Part shown: positions 34,290 through 45,512 of the stretch, one piece after another
How the letters are laid out: every line of letters begins with the position of its first letter
Numbering within the stretch: the first letter of the stretch is position 1
NCBI RefSeq assembly: GCF_037975245.1
Contig: NC_092579.1
Coordinates: 11,064,678 to 11,128,677 of the forward strand
Direction: 5' to 3'
Length of the DNA: 64,000 nucleotides
Source: Apostichopus japonicus
Taxonomy: Eukaryota; Echinodermata; Holothuroidea; Aspidochirotida; Stichopodidae
The notes under the pieces: generated by a model
What the model saw: the letters and a program-made list of their open reading frames with translations, nothing else
What the model was told of the DNA's origin: nothing
Databases searched by the model: none
Translations under genes and position numbers: made by a program

Positions 34290-34400
34290 TCAGTTATGTC
34301 CAGCCAAATCTGTCTCTATGTGATTACTGTCATGTCTTTCTGCTACTTCTGCACTCATGAACCTTCCTCTATGAGGCTTCTTATGCCCTTCAGCACGTCT
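34290..34400 (-). other. exon-like segment, candidate C-terminal exon, minus strand
   Basis: After an acceptor-like CTATTTATGTCAAG, 37 codons run in phase 0: RRAEGHKKPHRGRFMSAEVA, then ERHDSNHIETDLAGHN and stop. Composition is protein-like (charged, no low complexity). It could follow the 35923-36148 segment, which ends in phase 0. Family not recognised. Confidence 0.25.
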
Positions 34401-34833
34401 CTTGACATAAATAGAATGACAAGATCAAAGTTTCAACACATTATGCATGAAAATATGAGTGTGATGTCTGGTGTTTTGTGTAGAGTATTTGCCAGTTTTG
34501 CCCACTTTTGGCAAAAGTTTTGCAAACTGCCATAGGTGAAATTATTGAATTTCTTCTCATTCAATGTCTGAAAATTTTGCCAACAGATGATTGAACGAAC
34601 ACCTGCTCAGTGACTAAACTGAGAGGATGAACATTTCTAGTTGCCAGAGGAATGCTTGTGGTTGCAATTTTTGTGACATTGCAGAGGAAATTGCATCCAA
34701 CTTTCACAAAAATCCATCACAAAATGAGTTTCCAGAGCACTTAAACAACCATAGATAAATGTAATACCACACTCAAGTTGTGAAATTTTAACCCTAAATT
34801 TATATAGCTTTCTTAATACTACTGATAAGTTAC

Positions 34834-34979
34834 CAAGTGCTGTAAACTGGTCATATATACCAAAGATTGAGTGATTTGCAAACCCTGAAACTGGCATGTT
34901 GTATGATATGCTGCAGATTTCCTGTAAACAAGGCTCTACTTGATTCATAAATAAGTACTCGACCACATCATGTGTCAAC
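34834..34979 (-). other. exon-like segment, minus strand
   Basis: A strong acceptor (CTATTTCTTTCAG) and donor (TTG|GTAACT) bound a 146-nt open segment. It encodes LTHDVVEYLFMNQVEPC, then ICSISYNMPVSGF and IFGIYDQFTALG. Entry phase 2, exit phase 1. The peptide looks like a folded globular protein, but I do not recognise it, and its phases do not fit directly to the neighbouring segments. Confidence 0.35.
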
Positions 34980-35922
34980 CTGAAAGAAATAGACATAATT
35001 TTTATAGAATTCCTAAATACAAACTGTAAATGATGACATCCTAGGCTGCTAGCACAGATACATGTATGGTGAACAAAATTACCACCTTAATGGTTATCTA
35101 TTACATGTTAATACAACTAGGAAGCTAATTGTATTTTGCCAATTTTGAGCTGTCTACATAAACTTAATAGTTCAATCTTTTGTCAAGCAATCCCACTTGC
35201 CTCAAACACAAGACTGCACGGTTTAAAGTTGGTAAAGGATGGCTAAGCCAAAGACTGTCATACAGTCCCAGTGCTATGAGGGGCTTTCACACCACCCATT
35301 CAGTAGTTACTTCAAAAAGGTACTATAGAAAGATGAATAACAGATGGATAACAGCTAGATAGATTGACAGAGTGAAGATTCTGAGTCACAATAGTTCAAG
35401 TGGCATAGCTTGTTCGAGCTAAAAGTAACATTCCAATATGGGGGAGTCTTTCGAATATCCAGTTGCTCAGACTTACACCAGTATTTTACATACACTGTGC
35501 TTGATCTCCATTAACCAGGTGCCACTCCATTAAATATGGAATAACAACATTTTGCTCCAGAGTCTCCATTCATACAATACCATGATGGCAACTTCCATAG
35601 ACCAGTCATGGAACCATGCAAAATATTTTGTGTGTCTTTGAGTGCAGCTTAACTTTCCTTTCCAATGTTTCTGGTTGTGCTTCTATACTGCTAGTACTAT
35701 CTTTTTTATCAGCATGTTAACGATCATTGACATCTTCTGCCAGGGTGTGTTGTCAGGAAACCATCTTTGGAAAGATTAAGGCCAGACTGTATAGTCATGC
35801 TTTTGAATGACATATCAAGTTCTCATGGATCTCATGCTGATCACCTGTCACAATTTTATTAAAATAGCTCAACACCTTGTCCAAACAAGGATCTCAATCA
35901 CTGCAGTTTACAAAGTCATTAC

Positions 35923-36148
35923 AAACTGAGGGCTTCCAATTTCATCCACGAAATACGTACAGTATAGTCTAGTGCTGAAGAACATGTGGAGTGAGTACTT
36001 GGTAATAATATTATATTTTTCAAAATTGCAGGCAATACGCTGCACATTGTTATACAGTGTACAAAGGACAAACAATGGGGCATTAGACATATTGTGATCG
36101 CCTTTGGGAAAGCACAACACCCCTCCCCTTGGATCCACCAGGACCAAG
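35923..36148 (-). other. exon-like segment, minus strand
   Basis: An acceptor-like CAATACTTAG and donor TTT|GTAATG bound 226 nt encoding LVLVDPRGGVLCFPKGDHN, then NAPLFVLCTLYNNV, QRIACNFEKYNII and YCTYFVDEIGSPQF. Entry phase 2, exit phase 0. Protein-like, family unknown. Together with 34834-34979 and 34290-34400 it may form a minus-strand gene or pseudogene. Confidence 0.3.
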
Positions 36149-37917
36149 CTAAGTATTGATTAAGTATTAAAATACCAGAGTGAATTGTCGTGCATCACAC
36201 TGGCAGTACAGTTTGCAGGCCTAAGTAAGGCTAACACAGTTACATTCCTAAAATACAGTTACGCCTAGTATAACAACGTGAAAACAGTTTGCAGGAAAGA
36301 AAGTTTGGCCGTGTATCGCACTATAACAAAATTCTCCCACCTTATGAAGTATATTTTCAAATGATTTATACCAGAAGATTTAGTTTTGGGATGTTTTAAG
36401 TCTTAAGTGTCCGAACTTCGAAGTCACCATGCTAGTAGTAGTACTACCTGTAGTAGTAACTACAGTAGTTAATACTATGCCTACCACTAGTTAGAGGTAG
36501 GCTATATCGAAATTCGGACTTCTCCATCACTTCCAAAGCGCCCGAACCGACCGCTCGCCATTTCTCTATTTCTATGCTCTTTCACCTTGACTATACACGC
36601 TTGAAGTCGGGCTGGAAGTCGCCATTCTTCTCGTATACGCTTTGCACTTTGTTTACATCTATGGGCGCAGACATCTTGATTTGGGGTGCTTGGCAGCGAT
36701 TGGCTGAAACCCCAAACCTTCTTTAAGATCTATTTTGATTGGTGCTAACATACTGTGACACCGTCACCCTCGTGTAAATGACATTGAGAGGTAGCCATAT
36801 TGTAACTCTGTTTGTTGATGATGGCGCTATTTCACAAGTACCATTACAACAGGGCTCTCCATACAAATACTTGTATCTTGGAATTTCAGTAGAAAACTAC
36901 CAATGATAGATCAAATGTTGCTGTTAATGTCGATCGTTGAGCGTTAGTTGTGTGTATTGTTTAGTTTACATAATCAGTAAAAGTAACTGGACTACCCCAG
37001 TTACCTTTGACCTGTACTACGTACACCGCAGTAACTCTGAACTGGCTTCTTAAGTGTGTTTGGTATGGACGCTACCCCTCCCCATTATGTGTTCAGTATA
37101 GCCTATGCATAAATATACACTGAAATTTCATACACATATGCTAGCATTTTTGCCAAATGAGCAGCTTTAGTCTTCTCGATAATTAAAACAAAACAGGTTA
37201 AATTTTAACTCATGTCAACGGTCGATGTGTACTAAGTGTTTCCTTTTTGTAATAAGGTAGGAAATATTGTCGGTCATTTACCTTTGTTTACACTTTAAGT
37301 AAAGGGATTGAGTTGGGTTCGCCAAAATTTCGTGGATTGCAACGGTCTTCGAAAAACCTCCGTCGTCGATCACTTTAGATGCTTCATATCACAGTATCTT
37401 GTGCACATAGGTTTTGAAGATTGAAGTTGTGTCACAATCTTCAATTAAGGTTAGTACTGTAGCATAGCTGAGTGAGAACAACTTACTTCTTTTTTTTAAG
37501 GAAAAGTCGCCCAGGAAAGACCCTGGGCGAGAAAACCAAACTACCAAACGACTGATCCCGCTTACAAAACTTACTTGATGTAGTCTCTGGTAGTCAATGC
37601 AGCTGCTGTAACACATCAGTGTTGTACAAGGAACTTGCACATAGAGTTCCAGGGCTTCTTATTGAGCTTGCTAGCTGAAGCATGCAGTCACTTGAGACTG
37701 AGTGAGAGTGCATTCAATGCTGCTTGAGTTAGGGTTATTGAATGTCATGTGAATTTCAATGTCACTACATATAGGTATACCGAAGACTCGCTGAAATTTT
37801 CATTTGCATAAATTTCATAATTCCCGCGATATCACCATTCGTTGCTATGTGGCTATAAATATGCAGCAGCCGCGCATGTGCGTGTTTGTGTATAAACTAA
37901 ATGTAAACAGCTCGTGC
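36149..37917. other. unassigned sequence
   Basis: Holds the second copy of the unnamed repeat (36660-36775) and a run of TAGTAGTA/TACTAC words at 36431-36470. No exon recognised. A minus-strand frame at 37389-37640 is without domain features. Confidence 0.4.
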
Positions 37918-38232
37918 GTATGGAAAGCCATTTTAAAATTTAATCGGGATCTTCAGATATCTTAAATTGTTTCCTATTTTAGATATCTAAAATTCTATTT
38001 CAGATATCTAAAATTAAATTCGAGATATCTTAAGTTTATTTCGAGATATCTTAAATTTTATTTCAGATATCTGAAATTGAATTCGAGATATATGAAATTG
38101 ATTTTAAGATATCTGCAATTATTTGTAGATATCTTAAATAAATTTGAGATATCTGTAATTTAATTTGAGATTTCTGAAATTATTTAGAGATATCTGAAAT
38201 TCCTTATTAAATGTTAAAACGGCTTTCCATAC
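37918..38232. mobile_element. MITE built of an AGATATCT array between TIRs
   Basis: 27-bp TIRs (37918-37944 and 38206-38232, starting GTATGGAAAGCC, two mismatches) enclose about 250 bp. In it the 8-bp palindrome AGATATCT, or a one-base variant, recurs about twelve times at 20-23-bp intervals separated by AAATT/ATTT spacers. No target duplication is evident. Confidence 0.75.
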
Positions 38233-38876
38233 GTGTGGATCACGAGTCACGAACATATACCAGGGAGCTGCTACTCTCCCTGCATATACACAAACAAACG
38301 AAAGTGAAAGTGCGATTTGAGATTTGCATACGTCATCGAGCGCTAGTCTGCTTGACTTCAGGTACCTTCTACTTATATAGTATTACTATTAGCCTGCTAG
38401 GCTATAGGCTAGTACTTCGATTGTCGACTATAGAATTTGGACTTTGCCCTGTGGTTATCGACAAGTTAGTGTCTAAACTAGTGTTCAGATGGTTATGATT
38501 TAACAGAAAATACCGAATATTTTTTTTAATAATCGTGCCGATTCCAATTATTTGAAAAAGAGAAGATATCCCGTTTAAACCAAATTGGCAATAAAGTATG
38601 TGATACTGATACAGTAGAAGTAATTATTGTTGAAATGGGCTAAGAATAGTTACTCCAAGTATCCATCTCAAAAAGTACCTCAGACAAACCATCCATCTTC
38701 AATCTTTACCAAAGTGTAAATTTTAATTACATATTACTTGCATTCCGAAATTATTTTCAGTATTATTCCGTTTATGAACAAATAGAATTGTTACGAACTT
38801 GAAGTTAATTCCACACTCGTTACCATTTAACTCTATACAAGTTCAATTAGAAAACGTAAGCTTAGGCCAATCAAAC
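38233..38876. other. unassigned sequence
   Basis: No gene recognised; a 95-residue plus-strand frame at 38211 starts inside the MITE and has no domain features. Confidence 0.4.
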
Positions 38877-38880
38877 TGAA

Positions 38881-41432
38881 GGGCAGGTCCAAGCTATTTG
38901 CACTGTGACGTACAGGACATTTCAGAGACTTAAATTTGTCTAAAAGTTATATAAAATCTATTTTCCAGAAACTTTTTCAGGTTTTCATATTTGTTATTGC
39001 TGCTACTTTATTACAAACTCATGAAGATTTCCTACACTTTCTTTAATTAGGTCCCATCTTAATTAATGTACAGTGTGACGTACGGGACCAGAGAATTTTG
39101 TGTTTTTTTTTACTAAAGAGCAAAGCTGAAACCGCTCTGAAATTAGGAGGGCAGTGATCAAGCTGTTATAACTAGTGAATAGCCTAACCTTTCAAGGGCT
39201 AAGCTGTAACATTAGAAAAAAATATGAAGCCATTCCAGTACAGTGGTTACACAAATGAAAATTGTCCTGTGACGTACGGGACATGTGACGTACGTGACAA
39301 TTTGTCCATACAAATTGACTATGTAAACTGATATTCTTATTCCTGAATATACCATAACAAGCTGATTTCTACATAAAAACATTACTTTGGATATACTGTA
39401 TGCCAGAACAATGTCATTTGTATATTTGTATATTTATTTGTTTCATCACAATTTACAGTGTGACGGGAAGTCTCCTACAAAGCCTGTAAGGCTTAACAAA
39501 GTAGGAGACTCCCCAAAAAGAATTGGTAATTTCATGCCATATTTCCATCTTCTGGGATACGGAAAAGAGCAGTGACTGTACTTGTGAGATCATTCCACAT
39601 AAAACATGGAATGCATAAAGTATTAATCTACTCTACACATACATCAAGTACTCATAACATCAATTCTAGCTTTTTTAGACCATAAATGATTCAAGATGCA
39701 AAGTTTTGGTGCAAAACTGTTTTGGTATGTATACTGTACAACACTGTATCATACTCCCCACTATTGACCCTGAAGTTGAAATATGATCCATCCCATTCAA
39801 ATATACCAAACTGTCCACAGTAATGCCACGTAATGTCCATCTATGAAACTAGTACAACAAAGAAAACTAATGAACTAATACTGGTCACCAGACCAAATAG
39901 TCAGAACATCAATTCTTGCTTTGTTAGACCACAAATGATTCAAGATGCAAAGTTTTGGTGCAAAACTGTTTTGGTATGTATACCGTACAACACTGTACAG
40001 TATCATACTCCCCACTATTGACCCTGAAGTTGAAATATGATCCATGCCATTCAAATATACCAAACTGTCCACAGTAATGCCACGTAATGTCCATCTATGA
40101 ATCTAGAGTACAACAAAGAAAACTCTATAGACCTACTGTAATACTGGTTACCAGACCAAATAGTCAGAACATCAATTATTGCTTTGTTAGACCACAAATG
40201 ATTCAAGATGCAAAGTTTTGGTGCAAAACTAGTTAAAAATTTGTATATACTGTACAAGTATCATACTCCCCACTAATGACCCTGAAGTTGAAATATGATC
40301 CATCCCATTCAAAAATCAAAATACCTGTGTACCAAAATGTCCACAGTAATGCCACGTAATGTCCATCTATGAATCTAGTACAACAAAGAAAACTCTACAG
40401 AGCTACAGGTAATACTGGTTATTGAACAAACTCATGAGTGATTGTCCTATGCAAAAATTGGGCGAGCAAAACTACATTTGTAACTAAAAATCTCAATGTC
40501 TACCATCTAAGTTCAGGAAACAAGAACATAGTTGCACATTATCATAGTCACACTTCTCAATAGGCCTACGAAATTTTGAAATGCAAACTCAACATTCTTG
40601 AAGTCGTCCTCATTCAATGTCAATGTTGAATAGCATTGTAGATGATTCTGTATCCCCCACATTGACTTCCCAATAGTCAAACAACACCGGGCTGTTGGTG
40701 GTCATCAGTCAATAGTTTATTTGGTGCCATGATGTGCTCTTCAGGCATGCAGGGATTATAAGTTGCAACTACCAGCTTTCAACAAAATAAACTTGTAAGC
40801 ATTGGAAGGTTTCCAGTAGAGGTCCCCATTGGAGCCCATGCATGTTTATTTTTCTGTATATATGTATAAATACAGGGTTTCCACCACACTATGTCCCGTA
40901 CGTCACATTTTGTCCCGTATGTCACATTTTTAAATTTGATAATTAGATTTGCAGTGAATATTATTTCAATTTTTTGGGGATGGATATTGTTGAGCAATGT
41001 TCTTAATTAGAACTTTATAGAATATCACCAAAAAAAATTGTTCCTCCATATCAAAACTTGAAAAAAGTGCTGAAAATTGTGACGTACGGGACATCAGTAT
41101 TTGGACACTAGCTAATTAGCATATTTAATTGATGAACCCCCAAACATAATACTGTATGTCATAATTATTGGAAGGAAGGGTGTATCATGTCCCACATAAC
41201 TTATATTCAATAAGTTCATATTGCTGGCAGGGAAATAGGATTCCAAATGTCCCGTACGTCACACTGCAATTTGAATTTATGCAAATTAGCTGGCTGTAAT
41301 TGTTTGAATAGGCAAAAAAAATTATGAAAATCTGAAACTTCAATAATTCAGCTTTTACATGACACCACATTTAGGGTGTTTCAGTAAAGTTTGAAATTTG
41401 GCTCCTAGGGATACAATAGCTTGGACCTGCCC
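38881..41432. mobile_element. 2.55-kb TIR element with GTGACGTACGGGAC iterons
   Basis: Terminal inverted repeats GGGCAGGTCCAAGCTAT (38881 and reverse complement ending 41432) are flanked by TGAA (38877-38880, 41433-41436). The 14-mer GTGACGTACGGGAC occurs, with at most a one-base change, at 38905, 39075, 39269 and 39285 on plus, and on the other side at 40893, 40912 and 41249 inverted plus 41079 direct. No transposase is visible, so it looks non-autonomous. A three-copy 250-bp tandem repeat occupies the middle. Confidence 0.65.
39657..40430. repeat. tandem repeat, three units of about 249-263 bp
   Basis: Units start at ACATCAATTCTAGC (39657), ACATCAATTCTTGC (39906) and ACATCAATTATTGC (40169). 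Each contains GATTCAAGATGCAAAG, CCACTA.TGACCCTGAAG and CACGTAATGTCCATC. They are inside the 38881-41432 element. Confidence 0.85.
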
Positions 41433-41618
41433 TGAACAGCAAACGGTACCATCGTAACTTGTTAATAAATACTGTAGAATTTTACCAGATTGATGTAAAT
41501 AAATCATAACAACTAGAAAATACTCCAATATTGCAAAAAAAAATTGCATTCACTTGTGCATACTTGATTTGAGCAAAATTTTAGACTGTATTTCTAGACC
41601 TTTTTACAATGTAACAAT

Positions 41619-41709
41619 TAGTGTTTGCACGGGTTATCCGGGTACCCGGGTACCCGCCCGACGCAATACTACCCGGTTCCTAATTTATTACCCGAATCCT
41701 ACGCAAAGT

Positions 41710-41741
<32 letters not shown>

Positions 41742-42680
41742 TTGCAAACCTACGGTTAGGCAGATTTCCCATTGACTTAGTGTGGTGTTAGGCTAACATA
41801 TGTGGTCGAAGATAACAGCAATAACGAAACTATTCCATGGATATCTTATAACTGCGTCACAATTTCAGCTAATAAACAAATGGCTATGCTAGATTACCCC
41901 ATTGACTTAGTGTGGTGTTAGGCAACCACGTGGTCGAACGTAACCGCAATAATGAATGTGTTCCATGGATATCTTATAACTGCGTCACAATTTCAGCGAA
42001 TAAACAGATGGTTAGGCTTAGCTAGATTTCTCATGCATTGACTTAGTGTGGTGTTAGGCTACCATGTGGAAGAAATGATTATTTATTCATTCGTTTATTT
42101 CATAGAAGGAAAGGCTGACAAGGAATTTTACGACTTGTTTATGGATTATAGACGGGATAACTAAAAAATAATAATCGCAAGTGGCTTTTTACAAATCGTG
42201 TATTCCAAATGCGATCAAATTGCGCGAATCGCGTAATCTCGCGGCTAATGCGAACCCTGGGCCTGCATAATAGATAGTAGTAGCCTAGTAAAAACTGTTT
42301 AGGAGCTAACTTGGATATTTTTATGGTGTGATCCAATAGACGTGGAGAGCCAGCATTAGCAGCGGCGGCAGTGCGATGTTAACAACATTACTTCTAATTA
42401 GTAGTAATGTTAATAATATTAAGTAATTAACAAGTTTATGACAGAAAAAAAGCAAATAGAAATTATTGAGGAAGGTTTTATACCTTACCTTACACATACG
42501 TTTTTGAACATGAAAACATTGTCAGTAGAGAATATTCTTCATTTATAATAGCATCCAATATGTAATTTATTGAAAATCGTGAAACACGAGTGTAAACAAT
42601 TTTTCCCAGGTACCCGGATACCCGACGGGTAACGGCTCTCGGGTACCCGGTTCCCGATTTTTGGACCCGTGTAAACACTA
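41619..42680. mobile_element. hAT element, non-autonomous, exact 8-bp target duplication
   Basis: GTAACAAT lies immediately on both sides (41611-41618 and 42681-42688). Ends are TAGTGTTTGCACGGGT and the inverse of TAGTGTTTACACGGGT. Both subterminal regions repeat the self-complementary GGGTACCC. Inside is a 2.3-copy tandem repeat of about 130 bp and a nested fragment. No transposase remains. Confidence 0.85.
41768..42080. repeat. tandem repeat, about 130-136 bp, 2.3 copies
   Basis: CATTGACTTAGTGTGGTGTT begins units at 41770, 41899 and 42034. TTCCATGGATATCTTATAAC is shared by the first two. Confidence 0.85.
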
Positions 42681-42688
42681 GTAACAAT

Positions 42689-42934
42689 CTAGTGTTAGGC
42701 TTAAACTTTAAAGACCAACTATGGAGACTTCGATGAACATAAAATTCCACCACTTTGCATGTATGTAATCCTTAACTCACGCCAATTCATTGCTGTAATT
42801 AACTTTACCAATTTCGGGCGTTAGATACGTGAAAAATGGGAAGAAAAGTCAGCTTTTTATGAAACCTATTTCAGAAATTCCAGAAACATTCCGAAGACAT
42901 CAGGTGACCATGTGACGTCACTGTTTGTATACCT
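42689..42934. other. spacer between two elements
   Basis: Short unassigned DNA between the hAT element and the foldback element. Confidence 0.4.
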
Positions 42935-42944
42935 CACTCACAAC

Positions 42945-44013
42945 GGAAGCAGGACACTTCGCCCAACAACCATTTCGCCCAACTGCCATTTCGCCCAACC
43001 TTACCATTTCGCCCAACCAGCCTGGTCATTTCGCCCAACCAGCCTGGTCATTTCGCCTAACCAGCCTGGTCATTTCGCCCAACCAGCCTGGTCATTTCGC
43101 CCAACCAGTCTGGTCATTTCGCCCAACCTTGATTAAATATGATATTTCAAAAGGAAACGTTCGGGAATTGTTAACGTTACAGGATACGAACAGAATATTA
43201 AGGAAACTTGAGGATTGATCAGTGTGTTAGGGGTTAGGTTTGATAGTAAACGTTCGAATATTAAGGAATATTAAGGAAACTTGAAGTCCTTTACTTTGTA
43301 TAACTTTAGTAAGGAAACGTTCGGGAATTTTTAACGTTACAGGATACAAACCGATTATTAAGGAATCTTGAGGATGGATCAGTGTTTTAGGGGTTAGGTT
43401 TGATATAGTAAACGTTCGGGAATTGTTAACGTTACGGGATATGAACCGAGTATTAAGGAAACTTGAAGTCGTGGTTAAATTGATTACATATGTGATTACA
43501 TATGTGGTTACATTGATAAAGGAAACGTTCGGGAATTGTTAGTCAGTAGGATGGATCAGTGTTTTAGGGGTTAGGTTTGATAGGTTTTTATGAAGACCGA
43601 TTCCCCTGTGTTTGTATAATAATATAACTTCCATTGTATGCGTAAACGCCTAAAGTAGTGTAATCCTCCCATTATACCCGAAATAACTGCTCAGACTCCG
43701 ATCGATATCGAGCGGACCTCACTTGTTTATTTACCTATTACGAAGTAACCTAACCCAAAATAAATCAAATTGAACTAGTGGAATAGAAAAAGTAATGTTA
43801 TTCTGACTGAATATTAGTAAAAATAAGGTTGGGCGAAATGACCAACACGGTTGGGCGATATGACCATGCTGGTTGGGCGAAATGACTATGATGGTTGGGC
43901 GAAATGACCATGCTGGTTGGGCGAAATGACCAGGCTGGTTGGGCGAAATGACCAGGCTGGTTGGGCGAAATGGCAGTTGGGCGAAATGGTTGTTGGGCGA
44001 AGTGACTAGAAAG
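42945..44013. mobile_element. foldback/MULE-like element with minisatellite inverted arms
   Basis: The left arm (to about 43127) and right arm (from about 43827) are inverted copies made of a tandem unit of about 22 bp, TTTCGCCCAACCAGCCTGGT. Both arms end CACTTCGCCCAACAACC. A 10-bp direct repeat CACTCACAAC flanks the element (42935-42944 and 44014-44023), as in foldback or Mutator-like insertions (9-11 bp). The centre (43150-43580) has four copies of AAACGTTCGGGAATT within longer repeats. No transposase. Confidence 0.75.
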
Positions 44014-44129
44014 CACTCACAACAATACTTTTAGTTTGTAAAGTTGTATACTGGAGCTGCCAAAAACATCAACGTTATTACTCCTTTCCCCCCAAAATGC
44101 CACAATTCTGTGTTGTTGGAGGTTGCAGT

Positions 44130-44320
44130 CAGTGGCGTAGCCAGGAATTTTTCAGTGGGGGGCGCTGGGGGGGCTTGAACATTTCCTGGGGGGGCTTGAC
44201 CATGTTCTTGTTACTATCTAAGTGAAGCGCCACCGTGGGTTGGGGCGCAGCGTACCGAAAATTTTTAGCTAAAAAGGCCTAGATCGTTGGAAATGACACT
44301 TCCGAGGCCTTCTAAGCTGC
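44130..44320 (+). mobile_element. MITE, GCGCCACC family
   Basis: Begins CAGTGGCGTAGCCAGGAATT. Core CTATCTAAGTGAAGCGCCACC..GGTTGGGGCGC at about 44216-44250, then GGAAATGACACTTCC as in 30115-30443. The right end is not clear. Confidence 0.65.
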
Positions 44321-44623
44321 TCTTAAGTTTTTTCAACATCCTTTATTTTGAGATCCCATGTTTTGAAATGGTCATCAAATAGTTTAGTGAAATAGAAAAG
44401 AATTAACCAATCTGGTAAGTTACTTTGAAATATCATGACATATCTTTTGTGAGTTTGACACAGGCATTGACATTTTTCGACAAATCTGCAAATTGCGCGG
44501 AAAAGAAAGATTGACTGGGCTTTCAGCCAAGGAACATACTGAAATGACCGAACTATATATATGTCAAACTGACATCAAAGATTGCGTCTGAAATATTATT
44601 AGGGTGAAAGACTGATTGGCAGG

Positions 44624-45182
44624 CAGTGGTTGAGCTAGGGGTATTGGTCAGGGGGGGGCGAGAATGGCCTGTAGGGGTGGTTTTACACTATCTAAGCGGC
44701 GCGCCACCACAGGTTGGCGCGGAGCGTACAGAATTTTTTTGAGTCTAGATATTCCCTAGATCGCAGGAAATGACCCTTTCCGGGCCTTGCTAATTTGCAG
44801 ATAAACGAAGAATTTGTCATTGCCATTTGTGACAAGTCTGAAGTTTATATGGGTGTTGAAAGTACATGCGCTTCATCACAATCCCTGTGGTATCTTTGTG
44901 AGTGCTCGTGTTTCCAAAAAATAGATCGAAAACCCCGTAAAGTTCTTGGAAAAAGTTTCGTACAACAGAATTAAGTGCCGATAATTTAAATACCGCCGTA
45001 TGTTAGAGCATTTTGTTAGTAAGTTACACCAACAAAATGTGACAAATGTCAATAGGTAGATGAGAGTGCAATAAAAAAGTCAATAATCGCGAATAAGTAA
45101 AAAGTGCTAAAAAGCTGAAAAGGGTGCCAGCAGTCCATTTGAGTCCGTCGGGAAGGGGGGGGGGCATCCGCCCCCTGACTGT
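44624..45182 (+). mobile_element. MITE, GCGCCACC family (long form)
   Basis: Plus-strand counterpart of 30790-31174, including core (44690-44720), GGAAATGACCC, GGGCCTTGCTAATTTGCAG, TGACAAATGTCAATAGGTAG and CATCCGCCCCCTGAC. Confidence 0.75.
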
Positions 45183-45475
45183 TTGGACTCTCTGCCACTG
45201 TTGGCCGGTAGTTCTCAGCCTAGCGATAGTGTTGTCTCCTTACTTGAGAATTTGATTTTTAGCGGTTTTAAGAGCATCAGGGTACGTCCCAGAAGTGAAA
45301 ACCCGATTGAAAATGTTACAGGGTATCGAGGCAATGACGCAAGCAATGATATGAGAAATGTGTATGATATCAGCATTTTTAACCTTTTAACATCTTTGGC
45401 ATTCAAGGACCTGGAAACCACCTTTCTATAAGAGTATAGTATTGCTCACTATCTTGTTTGATCAGTTAACCCCTA

Positions 45476-45512
45476 TTTCGTGAGTGGGTCGATATCGACC
45501 CAAATAATCATT
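45476..45512 (+). mobile_element. piggyBac-like terminus (isolated)
   Basis: TTAA-CCCC followed closely by an 18-bp perfect palindrome TGGGTCGATATCGACCCA (45485-45502). A TTAA target, CCC start and subterminal inverted repeat resemble piggyBac ends. No matching second end was found, so this is tentative. Confidence 0.25.

Noticed and set aside
42945-44013. CRISPR-like array or protein-coding repeat (ISPNQPGHFAQPAWSFR frames)
   Set aside because: The units are contiguous minisatellite copies in inverted arms of a transposon; the repeated peptide is a translation artefact.
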